From Farysia itapuensis (Eukaryota; Basidiomycota; Ustilaginomycetes; Ustilaginales; Ustilaginaceae), in assembly GCA_023212645.1 (NCBI GenBank), contig JALBYC010000006.1:372001-436000 (forward strand): a stretch of DNA of 64,000 bases. Reading direction: 5' to 3'. Numbering within the stretch: position 1 is the stretch's first letter; every line of letters starts with the position of its first letter. The notes beneath the pieces were generated by a model. The model was not told the origin of the DNA. It did not search any database and saw only the letters and a program-made list of their open reading frames with translations. The position numbers were made by a program, and so were the translations under genes. Below are positions 36,001 through 45,516 of this stretch, in pieces.

Positions 36001-38013
36001 CGTCTCCGAGTCGCTATCGGAGTCTGTGGCGCTTCGAGCTTCGACAATTTCCACAACTTTCGAGGTAATGCCTTTCTGGTGCTCAGCATCTTCGGTTATC
36101 GTCTGCACCTTTAGGTGAGGAAGTAGGTCTCGAAGTGCCTCTTCCACAGTCCTGCCACGGATTCGCACGTCTGGTAGACTTGGATCAGCTTTGATAGCAG
36201 CCAAGCCTCCGCTTTCGCTGAGAGCCACTTTGACAACCCGTTGTAGGTATGGAATCTGCTGGAATTTGAAGCCCTTTCCGCTGGCTTTGCCAAAGCCACT
36301 TCCGCCGTCGCTACGTTGCGGACGCACAAAGCAATGCCCGCTCTCAGTGCAAAGAACCACCGAGCCGTCTGGTCCGATGGCCACGTCTCGTACGGCCGTG
36401 AATTTCTTGCGCACAGACCAAACCAGCTGTGGCTTTGGCGCCAGGAGCGCGGCAGAGTTCTTGCTGCCTGTTGTCCGACCTCCTGCTCCACCATATTCTG
36501 ATGGGTGCTCAAGGTTAAATGTGAAGAGATCGCCAACATCGCTGAGAGCAGAGAAAGTATTGCCGCTGCTTGAAAGTTTTGATATGATAGTTTTGGGCTG
36601 CGCGTTCCCCGGCCGTATACGGGAATCTGAGAAACCATTGGAAAACCTGGCGAGAGGGAAGCTGACTCGGATGTGTGTATCATTGTGCCAGAGAAAGACG
36701 TTGCCACCTTCCATGAGACACGCAGTCCCAAATTCGGTTGCAGCAATCTGCTGAATGCCGGGACCAGCTGCGAGTGCGGTGACCCGTCTGGGCTGTACTT
36801 GAATAGCTGTGCCGCTCCTGTCGTATCCGAGCTGGCCAGTGTTTGTGCCCCAAGTGTACAGCCCTTCAGCAGTGAAAACGGCGGAATGGAGCCTACTGCA
36901 AGCAGCGCCGAGTACGACTTCTTTCTTTAGCGGTCCAACGATTCGACGTGGCGAGACTTGGATGTCCAGCTCCGGTGAGGTAGATGCCGTCTGACCAAAG
37001 GTAGCTATGTTAGCGCCGCCGCCGACCTTTCCCAAGGTGGAGCCAACGATTCCAAATCCCTGTTCGACAACATAGCCCAGCTGAGCGAACCGATTGAGTC
37101 CAAACGAGAAGACTGCACCCGATGCAGTCACAATGAGAGTGTGATCGTGAGCGACGGCGATGAGACGTGCCGCCTCCGCAAAATCTTTGAGAGGCTCAAA
37201 GGAAGTCTGTGTTTGAGGCGATCTGCCAAGACGACCGTTTCCACCCAAACCACAGATCCATACGTTAGAGATAGGCTCGTCAGTAAGAACGACGGTATGC
37301 AGACGACTCATGGCAATGTCTTTTATCCCAATGCGATCGAATTTCTTGCCAGCAGGCAGAACTGCTTTGTCGCCTAGTTCAGACTCTGGCTGGGAACGCT
37401 TCAGGTTGACTCGATCGGGCAATTGACGATCGTCTCCGTCGCCGAGACCCAAATTGTAGTTCCGGTTCGAGCCCCATGTAAAGAGTTGCGTCAATGTGCG
37501 CCCGTGAGCATGGTGCGGCAGATCGTAAGAGAGAGCATCTGGAGGTGGATTTGTACCATTAACGGTAGAGTTGTAGAGGTCAAAGGCAGTTAAGCCTTCT
37601 AGATCCTTGATGCGAGTATCTGTGTCATTGCGACGCAACAGCACAATGGCCGTCTGCAAGTTGGCTAGGTAGAGCGCCCGATGAAGGGCAGTCCAGCCAC
37701 TTTCGCCATCCTGCAGATTGACGTTGACACTAGCATGCGCCAGAATAGCGTGAAGGTAGTCGACGCTCCATGGCTCTGTGTTGGAGGCTATGAGATGAAG
37801 CACAGTTCTGCCAAAGTGGTCACGTCGGTTCACTTCCGAGGGTGGACACGGGCCCGAAGAGTCCTTGAGACTATGCGGCGATCGAGAGTAGCCAGCACTC
37901 CCGGCGCCTGTAAAGGCTGACGAGCCCCTGTCGGACGTGCCGCCTTTGAGTATAGCGCGAAATCTTTGCAAATCGCGTACATGCCAGCAATCGATGAGCG
38001 TGGGAGCGACCAT
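33016..38013 (-). CDS. Ankyrin-RCC1-BTB/POZ protein, IBTK-type, 1665 residues
   Basis: Domain order is readable. Ankyrin repeats lie at ~55-165 (DHFGRTVLHLIAS, SGWTALHRALYLAN), RCC1 repeats at ~175-600 (LFTWGSNRNYNLGLGDGDD, VWICGLGGNGRLG, VFSFGLNRFAQLG, LYTWGTNTGQLGYD). A first BTB is at ~730-850 (CDAFLIAGGHYLPVHRTIL) and a second at ~885-1010 (DVLLRFEDRTVPAHSAILRR). A long Ser/Pro/Ala-rich tail follows, with a charged helix near 1540-1600 (LTFAQIQEQQRIAIERENN, EEERRREEQ). This is the architecture of animal IBTK, a substrate adaptor of cullin-3 ubiquitin ligases. A Cul3-adaptor role is inferred from the two BTB domains. The C-terminal helix matches IBTK's conserved end. Intronless; divergent from the gene at 38414. 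Confidence 0.88.
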   Translation of the reverse strand: MVAPTLIDCWHVRDLQRFRAILKGGTSDRGSSAFTGAGSAGYSRSPHSLKDSSGPCPPSEVNRRDHFGRTVLHLIASNTEPWSVDYLHAILAHASVNVNLQDGESGWTALHRALYLANLQTAIVLLRRNDTDTRIKDLEGLTAFDLYNSTVNGTNPPPDALSYDLPHHAHGRTLTQLFTWGSNRNYNLGLGDGDDRQLPDRVNLKRSQPESELGDKAVLPAGKKFDRIGIKDIAMSRLHTVVLTDEPISNVWICGLGGNGRLGRSPQTQTSFEPLKDFAEAARLIAVAHDHTLIVTASGAVFSFGLNRFAQLGYVVEQGFGIVGSTLGKVGGGANIATFGQTASTSPELDIQVSPRRIVGPLKKEVVLGAACSRLHSAVFTAEGLYTWGTNTGQLGYDRSGTAIQVQPRRVTALAAGPGIQQIAATEFGTACLMEGGNVFLWHNDTHIRVSFPLARFSNGFSDSRIRPGNAQPKTIISKLSSSGNTFSALSDVGDLFTFNLEHPSEYGGAGGRTTGSKNSAALLAPKPQLVWSVRKKFTAVRDVAIGPDGSVVLCTESGHCFVRPQRSDGGSGFGKASGKGFKFQQIPYLQRVVKVALSESGGLAAIKADPSLPDVRIRGRTVEEALRDLLPHLKVQTITEDAEHQKGITSKVVEIVEARSATDSDSDSETEGVDHAHRSSSSRYLRMALLILEAYKRWAAGRNMYSSESSASLSAGQRRGFYGPHNLNPPFGCDAFLIAGGHYLPVHRTILAARVTCLRQALATPSAKTKVPNGIKIVAANERVATVTLSYCNLATALFFLHYVYSDDLPPIWVPSVGLAIEKELRAAKIDRTQVQEELIALAELLELPALTTSAKANIPRQPVPTLRSNMEELFVSSVDVENPDQSLFHDVLLRFEDRTVPAHSAILRRAPFFSALFQPHWTADRWNEDYVITLNMQHIRWEVARIVLLHLYTDNGETLFHTCDEGRTLEQYMDFLVEIMATANELLLDKLKLVASSLLRKRILAHTCGAVMTESAFYHADQLKEITMNYCTRNMETLLEGGMLNELEYSVLRSLTNYVQRKQDEKLHRTIASDRLAALIETHREYYDDLDIPPPSLHLVVNKVQPRKGLPRLRSPPLTPHNVKGRAAVRSGLMSPTTPTMRPAGLPRPLSSAGNDNPEIFSMDEEDAVMPSKERPYGGRTASVGGASPWGLLPQVAQLNLDDSSERAATPPRISRDVRTSNESSPALRPVDQPGDLRSIMAREQLRQQQPQSTLAPTVSGTSTPVPRTLPALVNEPSALATVNVRMSQKERKRQQLLQQESAAVTTAAQAMPVKTRTPSSSSPWKIGASPSPPNVAASPWSLKAAGTTAMALSGSQEGALSTSPLPSSVRIPAASTPLSKGTGDAAIAAGLGPTYTPTRLGAAAPPKRMQSGNDSAWATSSTVAPSASSSAASSSVDKARSVPSVAPASNLQRSRLPANGASVTEPSRRSSSATPASPATQLTFAQIQEQQRIAIERENNQLRAAATAKRSFLDIQEEERKEEERRREEQKQAAEFEKWFKEESKRIQGQKKGTKSSSAAGEKSKAAKKQNQASGTSSTAKQSKADRGASSSKAAPNKNGTGKANADDSKHGQSKASGTAKTDRTTRDANGSQSQQSSNPATLPPKPVDTVLSAAAPTFQPR

Positions 38014-38413
38014 GCAAAGCGGGCAGCTGACCTGTCTTCGATGTCGACCAGAGCTCAGCTATACCAAAGCTGACCACGGTCGGCTAATCCGAAGACCACA
38101 GCTGAGTCACAGTCTCTGGCTAAAAACCAATGCCAGAGCTGGAGCGAAATCCTAGCGTAGAACGTCCTCGGGTGAACAGCGCTGCAAGAAGACGCAAGGT
38201 GAGGCCAAGCAGAGGACGGTCGGATGTGATGAGTAGGCGTTGTCGTTACAGATGCCCACGTTCATCTTGAATCACGGCTGAGCGACTGCGCGTAAATTGC
38301 CCGATCGAATCCGATTTGACAGCCCAGGAGGCCGCTCAGGGTCTTTCGAGACGGGCGTGTCTCGTGTCGGTGTTGCTCTCTCCCTTCAGCAGCCACATAT
38401 ACATATAGACAAC
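38014..38413. promoter_or_regulatory. Divergent intergenic region between the IBTK-like gene and the 445-aa gene
   Basis: These 400 bases separate opposite start codons. No coding sequence, tRNA or strong palindrome is seen apart from short TCAGCTG/CAGCTGA words (38052-38058 and 38099-38105). Confidence 0.35.
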
Positions 38414-39751
38414 ATGACCACCTGGTCTCCAAGTCTTGCGCAGCAAAGTTTTAACTCGAACACAACTTCCACGCCATCATCAGTCTACAATACTGGAGGG
38501 GATCCGCTTGCGTCAACCCACCCTGGTGCTTCCACTTCCGCGCCGTACAGCGCGTCAACGACAACGCTTGTAGGACAACCAGTATCGTCGTCTAACACAA
38601 CCGGTCTGAGCGGCCTTGAGCTCTTACGCAGCCTTTTTCGCAAACGTCTGCAGAGTCTCGATACGCTCAAGCGCTCTTTGCACAGCAAGCAGGCTTGGTT
38701 CCATACTATCGACCTTGCACCTGAAGAGCTGGCTAGCGCATATGATAGCCAACGAATGCGCAAACGCACATTGCGTTACATGCTCTTTGGCCTCAGTCTG
38801 TCCAGCATCCTTGAGATATCTCAGCCCAGCGATATGGCACGAAATATCATCTCACTGGTTAATGAGCTCGACAGCTACGCGGACGAAGCATTGGTAGCCC
38901 TCACAAGCGGTGCAGGCGGATCTTCGAGCAGTACTCAGCGTGGTCCAAAGGTGCGCAACTTTTTCAAGACTGGCACAAAGACGAACAAGCGGTCCGCAGC
39001 GACTCAAGTTATCAGCGAATTCGGCGGCATGGACTCTGCACCTGGTCCGGCTTCCACTTCTGATTCGTATCTGATCACGCCAAACTTGCCCTTCCAACTC
39101 GACTTCTTCCAGACGTTTTACACGCTCTGCGACATGCTAAGCGAAGTTTACTACAAGATGCTCGCATTCTTGCCCAGAGAAACGGACTCTGCTAACCCCT
39201 CGTGGAGCAAGTCGCCCCCTCAGTCCTCCGGTGCCACAGATCACAGCCAGACCTTCTCGCCAAGCTCGACCTTGTTTCCATCCGAGACTGTTTCGGATAC
39301 TGGTGAGAAGGGTACTGTACTGAGCACCGTCACGCAGGAGCTAATGCTGAAAGCAGACGCTAAAATCAAGAAGACCATACATCAGCAGATCAAGGAACTC
39401 GATGTGCTGGCTCGGCAGATGATCAAGCACGAGTTGACATCGCTGGATCCACTCCGTTCCAGTGCCAGTGCCGATCAAGCCCACTTACCAAGCGCTTCCG
39501 CTTTCCTTCCAAACGTAGGCAGCGCTAGCGGTCCCCAAGCGCCGACGTCTGGTCTGCCGTCCGGATCATCGTTGCCTTTCAGTATGAACTCATCCGTGCA
39601 GCCACCGTCATCCGCTTCATCATCCACTGTGTCGTTCGGGAATCTAGCCAACCCGTCGTCTATTTCGTCTGCTTTTCGCCCAAAATCATCTCGAGCAGCC
39701 GCGAACGAGTCGGCTGGCCACCACCACATTGACGCACCAAAGGGCGACTGA
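38414..39751 (+). CDS. Unrecognised protein, 445 residues, two helical segments in a Ser/Thr-rich chain
   Basis: The frame is open from 38297, but the first ATG is at 38414 (MTTWSPSL). I do not recognise the family. The N-terminal ~65 residues and the last ~90 are Ser/Thr/Pro-rich. A helical block at ~65-170 (LELLRSLFRKRLQSLDTLKR, then RKRTLRYMLFGLSLSSILE) and another near ~220-255 (LPFQLDFFQTFYTLCDMLSE, VYYKMLAFLP) look folded, and a third helix at ~310-345 (KIKKTIHQQIKELDVLARQM) is coiled-coil-like. This spacing of conserved-looking helices suggests a conserved fungal protein. It ends in a short His-rich tail (GHHHIDAPKGD). Tail-to-tail with TAF2. Confidence 0.65.
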   Translation: MTTWSPSLAQQSFNSNTTSTPSSVYNTGGDPLASTHPGASTSAPYSASTTTLVGQPVSSSNTTGLSGLELLRSLFRKRLQSLDTLKRSLHSKQAWFHTIDLAPEELASAYDSQRMRKRTLRYMLFGLSLSSILEISQPSDMARNIISLVNELDSYADEALVALTSGAGGSSSSTQRGPKVRNFFKTGTKTNKRSAATQVISEFGGMDSAPGPASTSDSYLITPNLPFQLDFFQTFYTLCDMLSEVYYKMLAFLPRETDSANPSWSKSPPQSSGATDHSQTFSPSSTLFPSETVSDTGEKGTVLSTVTQELMLKADAKIKKTIHQQIKELDVLARQMIKHELTSLDPLRSSASADQAHLPSASAFLPNVGSASGPQAPTSGLPSGSSLPFSMNSSVQPPSSASSSTVSFGNLANPSSISSAFRPKSSRAAANESAGHHHIDAPKGD

Positions 39752-39879
39752 ATTATAGCAGCAACCCTGCCTATCTTTCCGCAATACCCACGCCTAATGC
39801 CCTGCGCTTACACCTGTGACAACGTCCCATGATATCATCAAACGACGAGCTTGGAAAGAAATGTCTTATTGCAGGTCGG

Positions 39880-42800
39880 TCAACGCGATTTGAGCTTCTT
39901 GCTGGGAGACGTAGACGATGGAGGAGGTGTGGCGTGTGCGTCTGGAGTGGGTGTGCCGGAGGGGGTTTTGCGCTTGGCGGATGGCGCGGGGGACATTGTA
40001 TGCGACGCACTAACGCCTGCTTGCTGCTTTGCGTGGCTGAACTCCTTTTTGTAGTACGACTCGAAGGATTTCGTCAGATCCAGAATTGCCGGGTCTGCGA
40101 CGTTGAAGGTGCGACAGTTCTTGATTATCAGACGGACATCGTCGTCAAACGCGGGGAACGAGTCGTACTTGTCGCTTTTGAGTTTTGTCTCAACGAGTGA
40201 TAAGTCGCGCGCGTCTTTGCGCGGGATCACGTCAAAGTAGGTAGGAATGCCCAATGCGATGGGGTCGACGGGCTCGCGGAACAGAATGGACGACGGGTGC
40301 GTCTTGAGCCGATTCACTAGGGCAACGAGGGCACGCTTCTCGTTGGCCTCGAGCCTCGGTGTGACGGTACGTGCCCATTCTTTCCGCCACAGCTTCTCCA
40401 ACTCATCCGCATGCTGACAGGGCTCTGTCCCTGGCGGATTGAACTGCCGACAATTGGCCAGTATCAGTTCGACATCAGCGGCAAAGTCTGCCATAGTATC
40501 GTATCGCCCCTGCCCGGTCTTCTTCTCCATGGTACTCAGATCCATCGGGTGCTTGATCTCGTCCAAATACGTCGGCAGACCATCTGCAACAGGGTCCACG
40601 GGAAAGCGGAAGAAAATCGAGAACGGTGACTTTTTGATAGTCTGCAGAAGGACCTTGCACTTCTTAACGTTCATAGGCATGCCCGCAGTAGCACCGACCG
40701 GGTCCGCCTCAGCCCGCTTCGCTATGTCTTTGGCCGGAGAAGAAAGAACTACCGACGCGTCAGCTCTCACGGCGATTGGTGAGGTTCTATCCTTGCTTGA
40801 ATTTAGGCCCAGTGCGGCCTCTGTCGTCGCACCGTCTGCTTGCGTCGAAGGTGTGGCAGGCGCGGGAGAGGCGCTAGTCTTGGCCGGGGTCTTCGTCAGC
40901 TTGACCTTGTTAGGCTTCGGCGGCTCGTCATCCAGCAAGGCCATGATATCGTCGTCAACACTCTGATTGACTTGTGGCGCAGGAGAGGGAGTCCCGGGCT
41001 CCGAACCCTTCTTGATCTTGAGTAGTGGCTTTTTGAACTTGGGCGGCAAGGGCGTAGAAGAGATGGGACTGGGAGATGTAGCGGCGACAGACGGGGCAAC
41101 AACAGGAGGTGTGTTCACCGCGGGAGATGCCGTAGCACTAGGAAGCTTTGGCTTCAGCTTGACTTTTACAGCCAGTTTGCCAGGCGTTGCCGCTGGTGTC
41201 GAGGTGCTAGCCGACACAGGCTGCGCAGGCGCGCTAGAATCCAGAGCGGGCGAAAATTTCTCCGGAACAGTGTTGCGGCCAGTATCACTCAGATCGATGA
41301 AGACGGATGCCTCATGGGCAGCCTTTTGACGAGCGGCAGACTGCTCTAACGTCTTTTCCATGCGGCCCCAAAGCTGCTGGAAGACCTTCTCCAGACCGAC
41401 TGCTTGTTTGTGGACCCACGCCTTTGGATCCGGCGTGTATGTCTTTGCGTTGTGGATCACAAGCTCGAAATCAGCCAGAAGACCGAAACGATCTTTGTAT
41501 TGACCGCTGTCGAGCTTGTTCACCATAGACCCAAGATCCATGGGTTCTTTGATCACGTCGAAGTAATTGGTCGCCTGGTCACGCACAGGGTCTACAGGGT
41601 TCAAGAAAATAGAAGCGTGCTTGTTCTGCATCAACTTCTTGAGAGTGTTCCTGCAGGCTGTCAGGTCAGCAAATGACATCCCGGACGCTTGACCTGGAGC
41701 CAACGGCTTGACCTTCTTCGGCTTGATCTTGGGCTTCAAGGACACCGGAGGTTCTGAAGGTGCGCCGGTGATCTTTTCAGGAGTTTCAAAGGCGACACGT
41801 GCCGCTGAGGCTCTAGACGGCGTTTCGTCTGATACAAGCGACGGCTGTCGGATAAGCTTGATCTTTGAGATGCTCGGAGATTCAACGCTTGGAGAGTCCA
41901 TGTTGGCCTGGAAGCTGGGCATACGCACGCGCACTTGCACCTTGGGCTGTAGCGGCAGCTCCTTCTCTTCAGCAGGTCTAAACAACAATTCTCCGAGTTT
42001 GAGCAGAGCCCATCGTGCATCGCTGTCAGCAGCAGGTGCTAGTAGAGCGGCGAGGTACCCCTCACGCACGCTGGCAGAACGTCCGACTTCTTTCTTGAGC
42101 GTTTTGAGCATCGTTTCCAGTTGCAAGTCTCTCGCTCTCTCGGAAGAGCCCATGAGGTTGCTGCCCTCTTCGATCAGAAGTGCTTCGGGTCCGCGAAGAC
42201 CGCTTCCACCAAACACACCAGTGCTCAGAGCAACAGCTAAGCCTTCACACAAAGCTCGAGCAAGGGCACGCTTGACCGTCCTGCTCTCGTCCCATCGCAG
42301 TAAGGAGAAGCAGTAGCGGGCGATGACCTTGTGGTCCAAGCTGCCAACGAGGAGAAGACAGTTCAGGGCGGCAACCCTCACAGGCGTGAAATTGCCTTGT
42401 CGCGTGTAGCCGAAAAACAGCTGCAGATCTCGTGGCTTGAGGTTGGCCAGCATCAGACTAACTTGGAAGTCTAGCGAAGCCAAAGTGACTACGTTGTGAT
42501 ACGACGGTACGAGCCTGTCTAGCTCTTGGAGCCTCTCGACCTCGCCGATGGCGTGAAGCAGAAGGAAGTCGTCATCTTTTGCATCGGCGTCTTCGTCAGC
42601 AGGCACATATCCTCCATGGACGGCGGATTCGACAGGAATAAACGCGCTGGCTAAAGCATTCATGATGCCAGCTACGTAGAAATCATCGACGAACTGATTG
42701 GTCGAATTGTCGTTGTAGCGGAGCAAATTGACGAGAAATCGCTTGACTTGTGGGAGAGTCCTACCGTTAGTATTGCGAACACGACTGATTGCATGCACCA

Positions 42801-45315
42801 GAGCGCGCTGAATGTAGTAGTCTGCCGCATCACTGAAGTCGTTGGCTCTTGGAATGCACGGCACGTCCAAAGGATTGTCGGTGGAAGCTTGTTCCGGTGG
42901 ATCATGGCAGAATTGAGATCGGAATAGCTTGAGCAGGTGGAACAGACCGAGATTGTCGAGCTGTGGGATCGCGCAGTGTACGAGAGCATGGATTGCCTCC
43001 GTGCGGACACGATGAAAGTATTTGCTGACAAGCACGGTGCGCGTCAGCATACTGCATGTGACGAGTGAGGGCATCTGTGCAAGCGCATGTACGGCGGCCA
43101 CTTGAGCAACCACATCGCGATCTCTTTGCAGCTGTGAGACCCACATGTAGTCTGGCTGCTCGAAGTGGATGCTTGCAAGCCATTCGAAGTCAGCGTCCAT
43201 ACGAATCCACTCGTAAGGTGCCGAGCTCATTTTTTCCTCGTCCTCTTCGGTCCAATCGGCTACCTTCCATTCTTCACGAGCCTTTTCGTCTTCCCACATG
43301 CCAAGACCAAAGCCGAGATCGATGAGACCGATCGCTTCTTGAGCTTCTTGATCTCCCTGAGCTGCAGCGGCTGCAGCGGCTTGGCGAGCCTGGAATCGTT
43401 TCGTGTTTCGACGCACACGCTTGTATTTGGTGTTGAATGGGACCTCGTAGCGTTTGGCCGGACCTTTGATCTCTAAAACGTGCTCGTATGGTGTACCATC
43501 AGCCTCGTGAATTCGTACTGTCATTTGACCCTCGAACAAGGGGACCGCATTTGCAGCGAGCGAGTCGTCGGGCCTTGCAGCGGCAAATTGGGCGGCCGGA
43601 ACTTCCTGTCGAATGTGCATTTCGATAAGCAGCTTCTTACGGTTGAAATTGGCGCTGCAGATAAAGCGCGGACATCCACTGCCTCGAATCCAGTGTTCTG
43701 TGAACAGGCGCAGGTCGGCACCACTGACTTTGCGACACGTGCGGAGAAAGTGCTGAGTGCTGAGCATGTTGTTGTTCATTTCGCCTGTCATAGCTTGCAA
43801 GAAGATCTTTGGTAGGACTCGACCGAGACCAACAGACGCACCCATCTTGCGCAGCCGACGATCGAGAATGTGAAGGACGAGTGGCGCCTTGAGATTGATG
43901 AAGGGGAGCGTGGCCGCGTCCGGAGGCTCGAATGCAGCGGCTTCGTACAGAGGCGGCATACCAATGTCCCATGCGCAAAGTCGATCGAGGTCCTTCTTGA
44001 GTCGGAACCGGTACTCGTTGTTGCCCATTAGACGACGCAAGAAGAGACCGTTGATGAGTAAACTCAGACCATTGATGAGCCAGGTATCGGCCCACGTAGC
44101 CTGAATGACGTTGATGCCGATCCACTGAAATGCGATAGCGTGGCTCAGCACCTGACGATTTTCAATCGCCTGATCAATGACCGACGGAGGGTGGAGCAGG
44201 TCGTTTGAGCAGATGGCCATCATGGACTGGGTAGTGCAGTCTTGTGGTGGCTCATCGACAAATACAAAGCGGAATGCGCCAAAAGGGTAAGACCCGTATT
44301 CTTGCGAGAAGAAGTCTAGCGCTTGTCGAGTGAATCCGACCGAATTGCGCAGCTCCTGCTCCCGGCCCGGCAGACAGAAAGCGATAATCTCAGGCTGGTT
44401 CGCATCGTCGAGGCTTGTCAAAGTAGCCTCGTGATTGTTGCCAGTCATACGACTGCCTCCTTCGACCTTGAGAACGTGGAAAGGACCGGCGGCGATGGCA
44501 ATGTGCTGCACTGATGTTGGAATAGGTTGGGTATAACAAAAGATGGTCTTGGACGAGTTGTTGGGATGGGTTACTTGTTCCATCAGGTCGCCTGTGCATA
44601 TGACAACGACTTGCGAGTCTGCCTCATCAAGCTCTTCCGTAGCTTGTGCGGAAGAACCTACCTCGTCATCATCCGTCATGACAAGTGATTTGGGAACAAT
44701 AAGCTCGAACTCCCACGTGCATCGCTCCCATAGACTGTCTATGCATGGCACCCAGCACCGGGCAGCATCGGGACACGACGTCACCGTAAACAGATGCGGA
44801 ACTCTATACGGGTTGTCTGTTGTTGGTCGCATGAACTGCATGCCATCCGTTGGATCTTTGAGGTAGTAGTCGATGCGAACTGTGATGGGAGTGAGCTCGC
44901 TCGACGCGCTCGACGAGGGTTCCTGACTTGCAGCTCGACCGCCCACAGCTTGCGACTGTATGCGAATCTCGCTTGGCAGGAGTATGCTGAGTTCACCATT
45001 GGCACCGTCAGAGGCAGCTGCAAAGATGCGGCGTTTGAGCTCTGGGTATCGATGCACATCGCGAGTGTCTGAAACGGACGCAGCCGTCAAGTGATCAGTG
45101 TATGAGAAATCGGCCGCATGACCACTGCACGACACTGCCAGAACCACTGCTTGTCGGCAATTGATATGCACGACTCTGAGGTGAGGGTCAGTGGGGACAA
45201 TGGTGAGCTCTGTGAATCCTGCGACTGTGCCATCAAAGCCAAGGTCGAGAACCACACGCTGGTGGCTGACTGTGAAGCCTCTGGACGCGGCTGTGCCACG
45301 CTGCAGTTTCGACAT
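39880..45315 (-). CDS. TAF2: TFIID subunit TAF2 with three C-terminal bromodomains
   Basis: Starting at ATG 45315 (MSKLQRGTAAS) gives 1811 residues; the frame is open upstream but without an ATG. Residues ~10-550 are the M1-aminopeptidase-like module of TAF2 (FTVSHQRVVLDLGF, CTWEFELIVP); the catalytic HExxH is replaced (HAIAFQWIG near residue 388), so it is not a protease. HEAT-like repeats follow to ~1080. The C-terminus adds three bromodomains at ~1205-1330, ~1545-1650 and ~1655-1770, each with PVDPVxxxxPxYxDxIxxPxDL-type text. Bromodomains 2 and 3 keep the acetyl-lysine-anchoring Asn (CRQFN, CRTFN), whereas the first has Thr (AKTYT). TAF2 binds Initiator DNA within TFIID. Yeast and human TAF2 lack bromodomains, so here the subunit may also read acetylated histones. 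Divergent from SNW1, 201-base gap. Confidence 0.93.
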   Translation of the reverse strand: MSKLQRGTAASRGFTVSHQRVVLDLGFDGTVAGFTELTIVPTDPHLRVVHINCRQAVVLAVSCSGHAADFSYTDHLTAASVSDTRDVHRYPELKRRIFAAASDGANGELSILLPSEIRIQSQAVGGRAASQEPSSSASSELTPITVRIDYYLKDPTDGMQFMRPTTDNPYRVPHLFTVTSCPDAARCWVPCIDSLWERCTWEFELIVPKSLVMTDDDEVGSSAQATEELDEADSQVVVICTGDLMEQVTHPNNSSKTIFCYTQPIPTSVQHIAIAAGPFHVLKVEGGSRMTGNNHEATLTSLDDANQPEIIAFCLPGREQELRNSVGFTRQALDFFSQEYGSYPFGAFRFVFVDEPPQDCTTQSMMAICSNDLLHPPSVIDQAIENRQVLSHAIAFQWIGINVIQATWADTWLINGLSLLINGLFLRRLMGNNEYRFRLKKDLDRLCAWDIGMPPLYEAAAFEPPDAATLPFINLKAPLVLHILDRRLRKMGASVGLGRVLPKIFLQAMTGEMNNNMLSTQHFLRTCRKVSGADLRLFTEHWIRGSGCPRFICSANFNRKKLLIEMHIRQEVPAAQFAAARPDDSLAANAVPLFEGQMTVRIHEADGTPYEHVLEIKGPAKRYEVPFNTKYKRVRRNTKRFQARQAAAAAAAQGDQEAQEAIGLIDLGFGLGMWEDEKAREEWKVADWTEEDEEKMSSAPYEWIRMDADFEWLASIHFEQPDYMWVSQLQRDRDVVAQVAAVHALAQMPSLVTCSMLTRTVLVSKYFHRVRTEAIHALVHCAIPQLDNLGLFHLLKLFRSQFCHDPPEQASTDNPLDVPCIPRANDFSDAADYYIQRALVHAISRVRNTNGRTLPQVKRFLVNLLRYNDNSTNQFVDDFYVAGIMNALASAFIPVESAVHGGYVPADEDADAKDDDFLLLHAIGEVERLQELDRLVPSYHNVVTLASLDFQVSLMLANLKPRDLQLFFGYTRQGNFTPVRVAALNCLLLVGSLDHKVIARYCFSLLRWDESRTVKRALARALCEGLAVALSTGVFGGSGLRGPEALLIEEGSNLMGSSERARDLQLETMLKTLKKEVGRSASVREGYLAALLAPAADSDARWALLKLGELLFRPAEEKELPLQPKVQVRVRMPSFQANMDSPSVESPSISKIKLIRQPSLVSDETPSRASAARVAFETPEKITGAPSEPPVSLKPKIKPKKVKPLAPGQASGMSFADLTACRNTLKKLMQNKHASIFLNPVDPVRDQATNYFDVIKEPMDLGSMVNKLDSGQYKDRFGLLADFELVIHNAKTYTPDPKAWVHKQAVGLEKVFQQLWGRMEKTLEQSAARQKAAHEASVFIDLSDTGRNTVPEKFSPALDSSAPAQPVSASTSTPAATPGKLAVKVKLKPKLPSATASPAVNTPPVVAPSVAATSPSPISSTPLPPKFKKPLLKIKKGSEPGTPSPAPQVNQSVDDDIMALLDDEPPKPNKVKLTKTPAKTSASPAPATPSTQADGATTEAALGLNSSKDRTSPIAVRADASVVLSSPAKDIAKRAEADPVGATAGMPMNVKKCKVLLQTIKKSPFSIFFRFPVDPVADGLPTYLDEIKHPMDLSTMEKKTGQGRYDTMADFAADVELILANCRQFNPPGTEPCQHADELEKLWRKEWARTVTPRLEANEKRALVALVNRLKTHPSSILFREPVDPIALGIPTYFDVIPRKDARDLSLVETKLKSDKYDSFPAFDDDVRLIIKNCRTFNVADPAILDLTKSFESYYKKEFSHAKQQAGVSASHTMSPAPSAKRKTPSGTPTPDAHATPPPSSTSPSKKLKSR

Positions 45316-45516
45316 GACCCCTAGCTCTCCCCCAATGTCGCTGCAGACAGTGCGACGTGTACTCGATGCAATCAAGAAGTATGGTGCGTAGCCGGAACGA
45401 CGTTTAGAAGGAGCGCGAATCGTTTCATCGGGATATCGGGCAATTCCAGATTCTGGATTCGTTCCGGTTCGCGGTCCAAATTTTGTGTCGCACTCTGCAC
45501 CACCACCCACGCACAC
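45316..45516. promoter_or_regulatory. Compact divergent promoter TAF2 / SNW1
   Basis: A 201-base gap between opposite start codons of two general gene-expression factors. The frame of TAF2 stays open through it without an ATG. No TATA box is evident. Confidence 0.4.
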
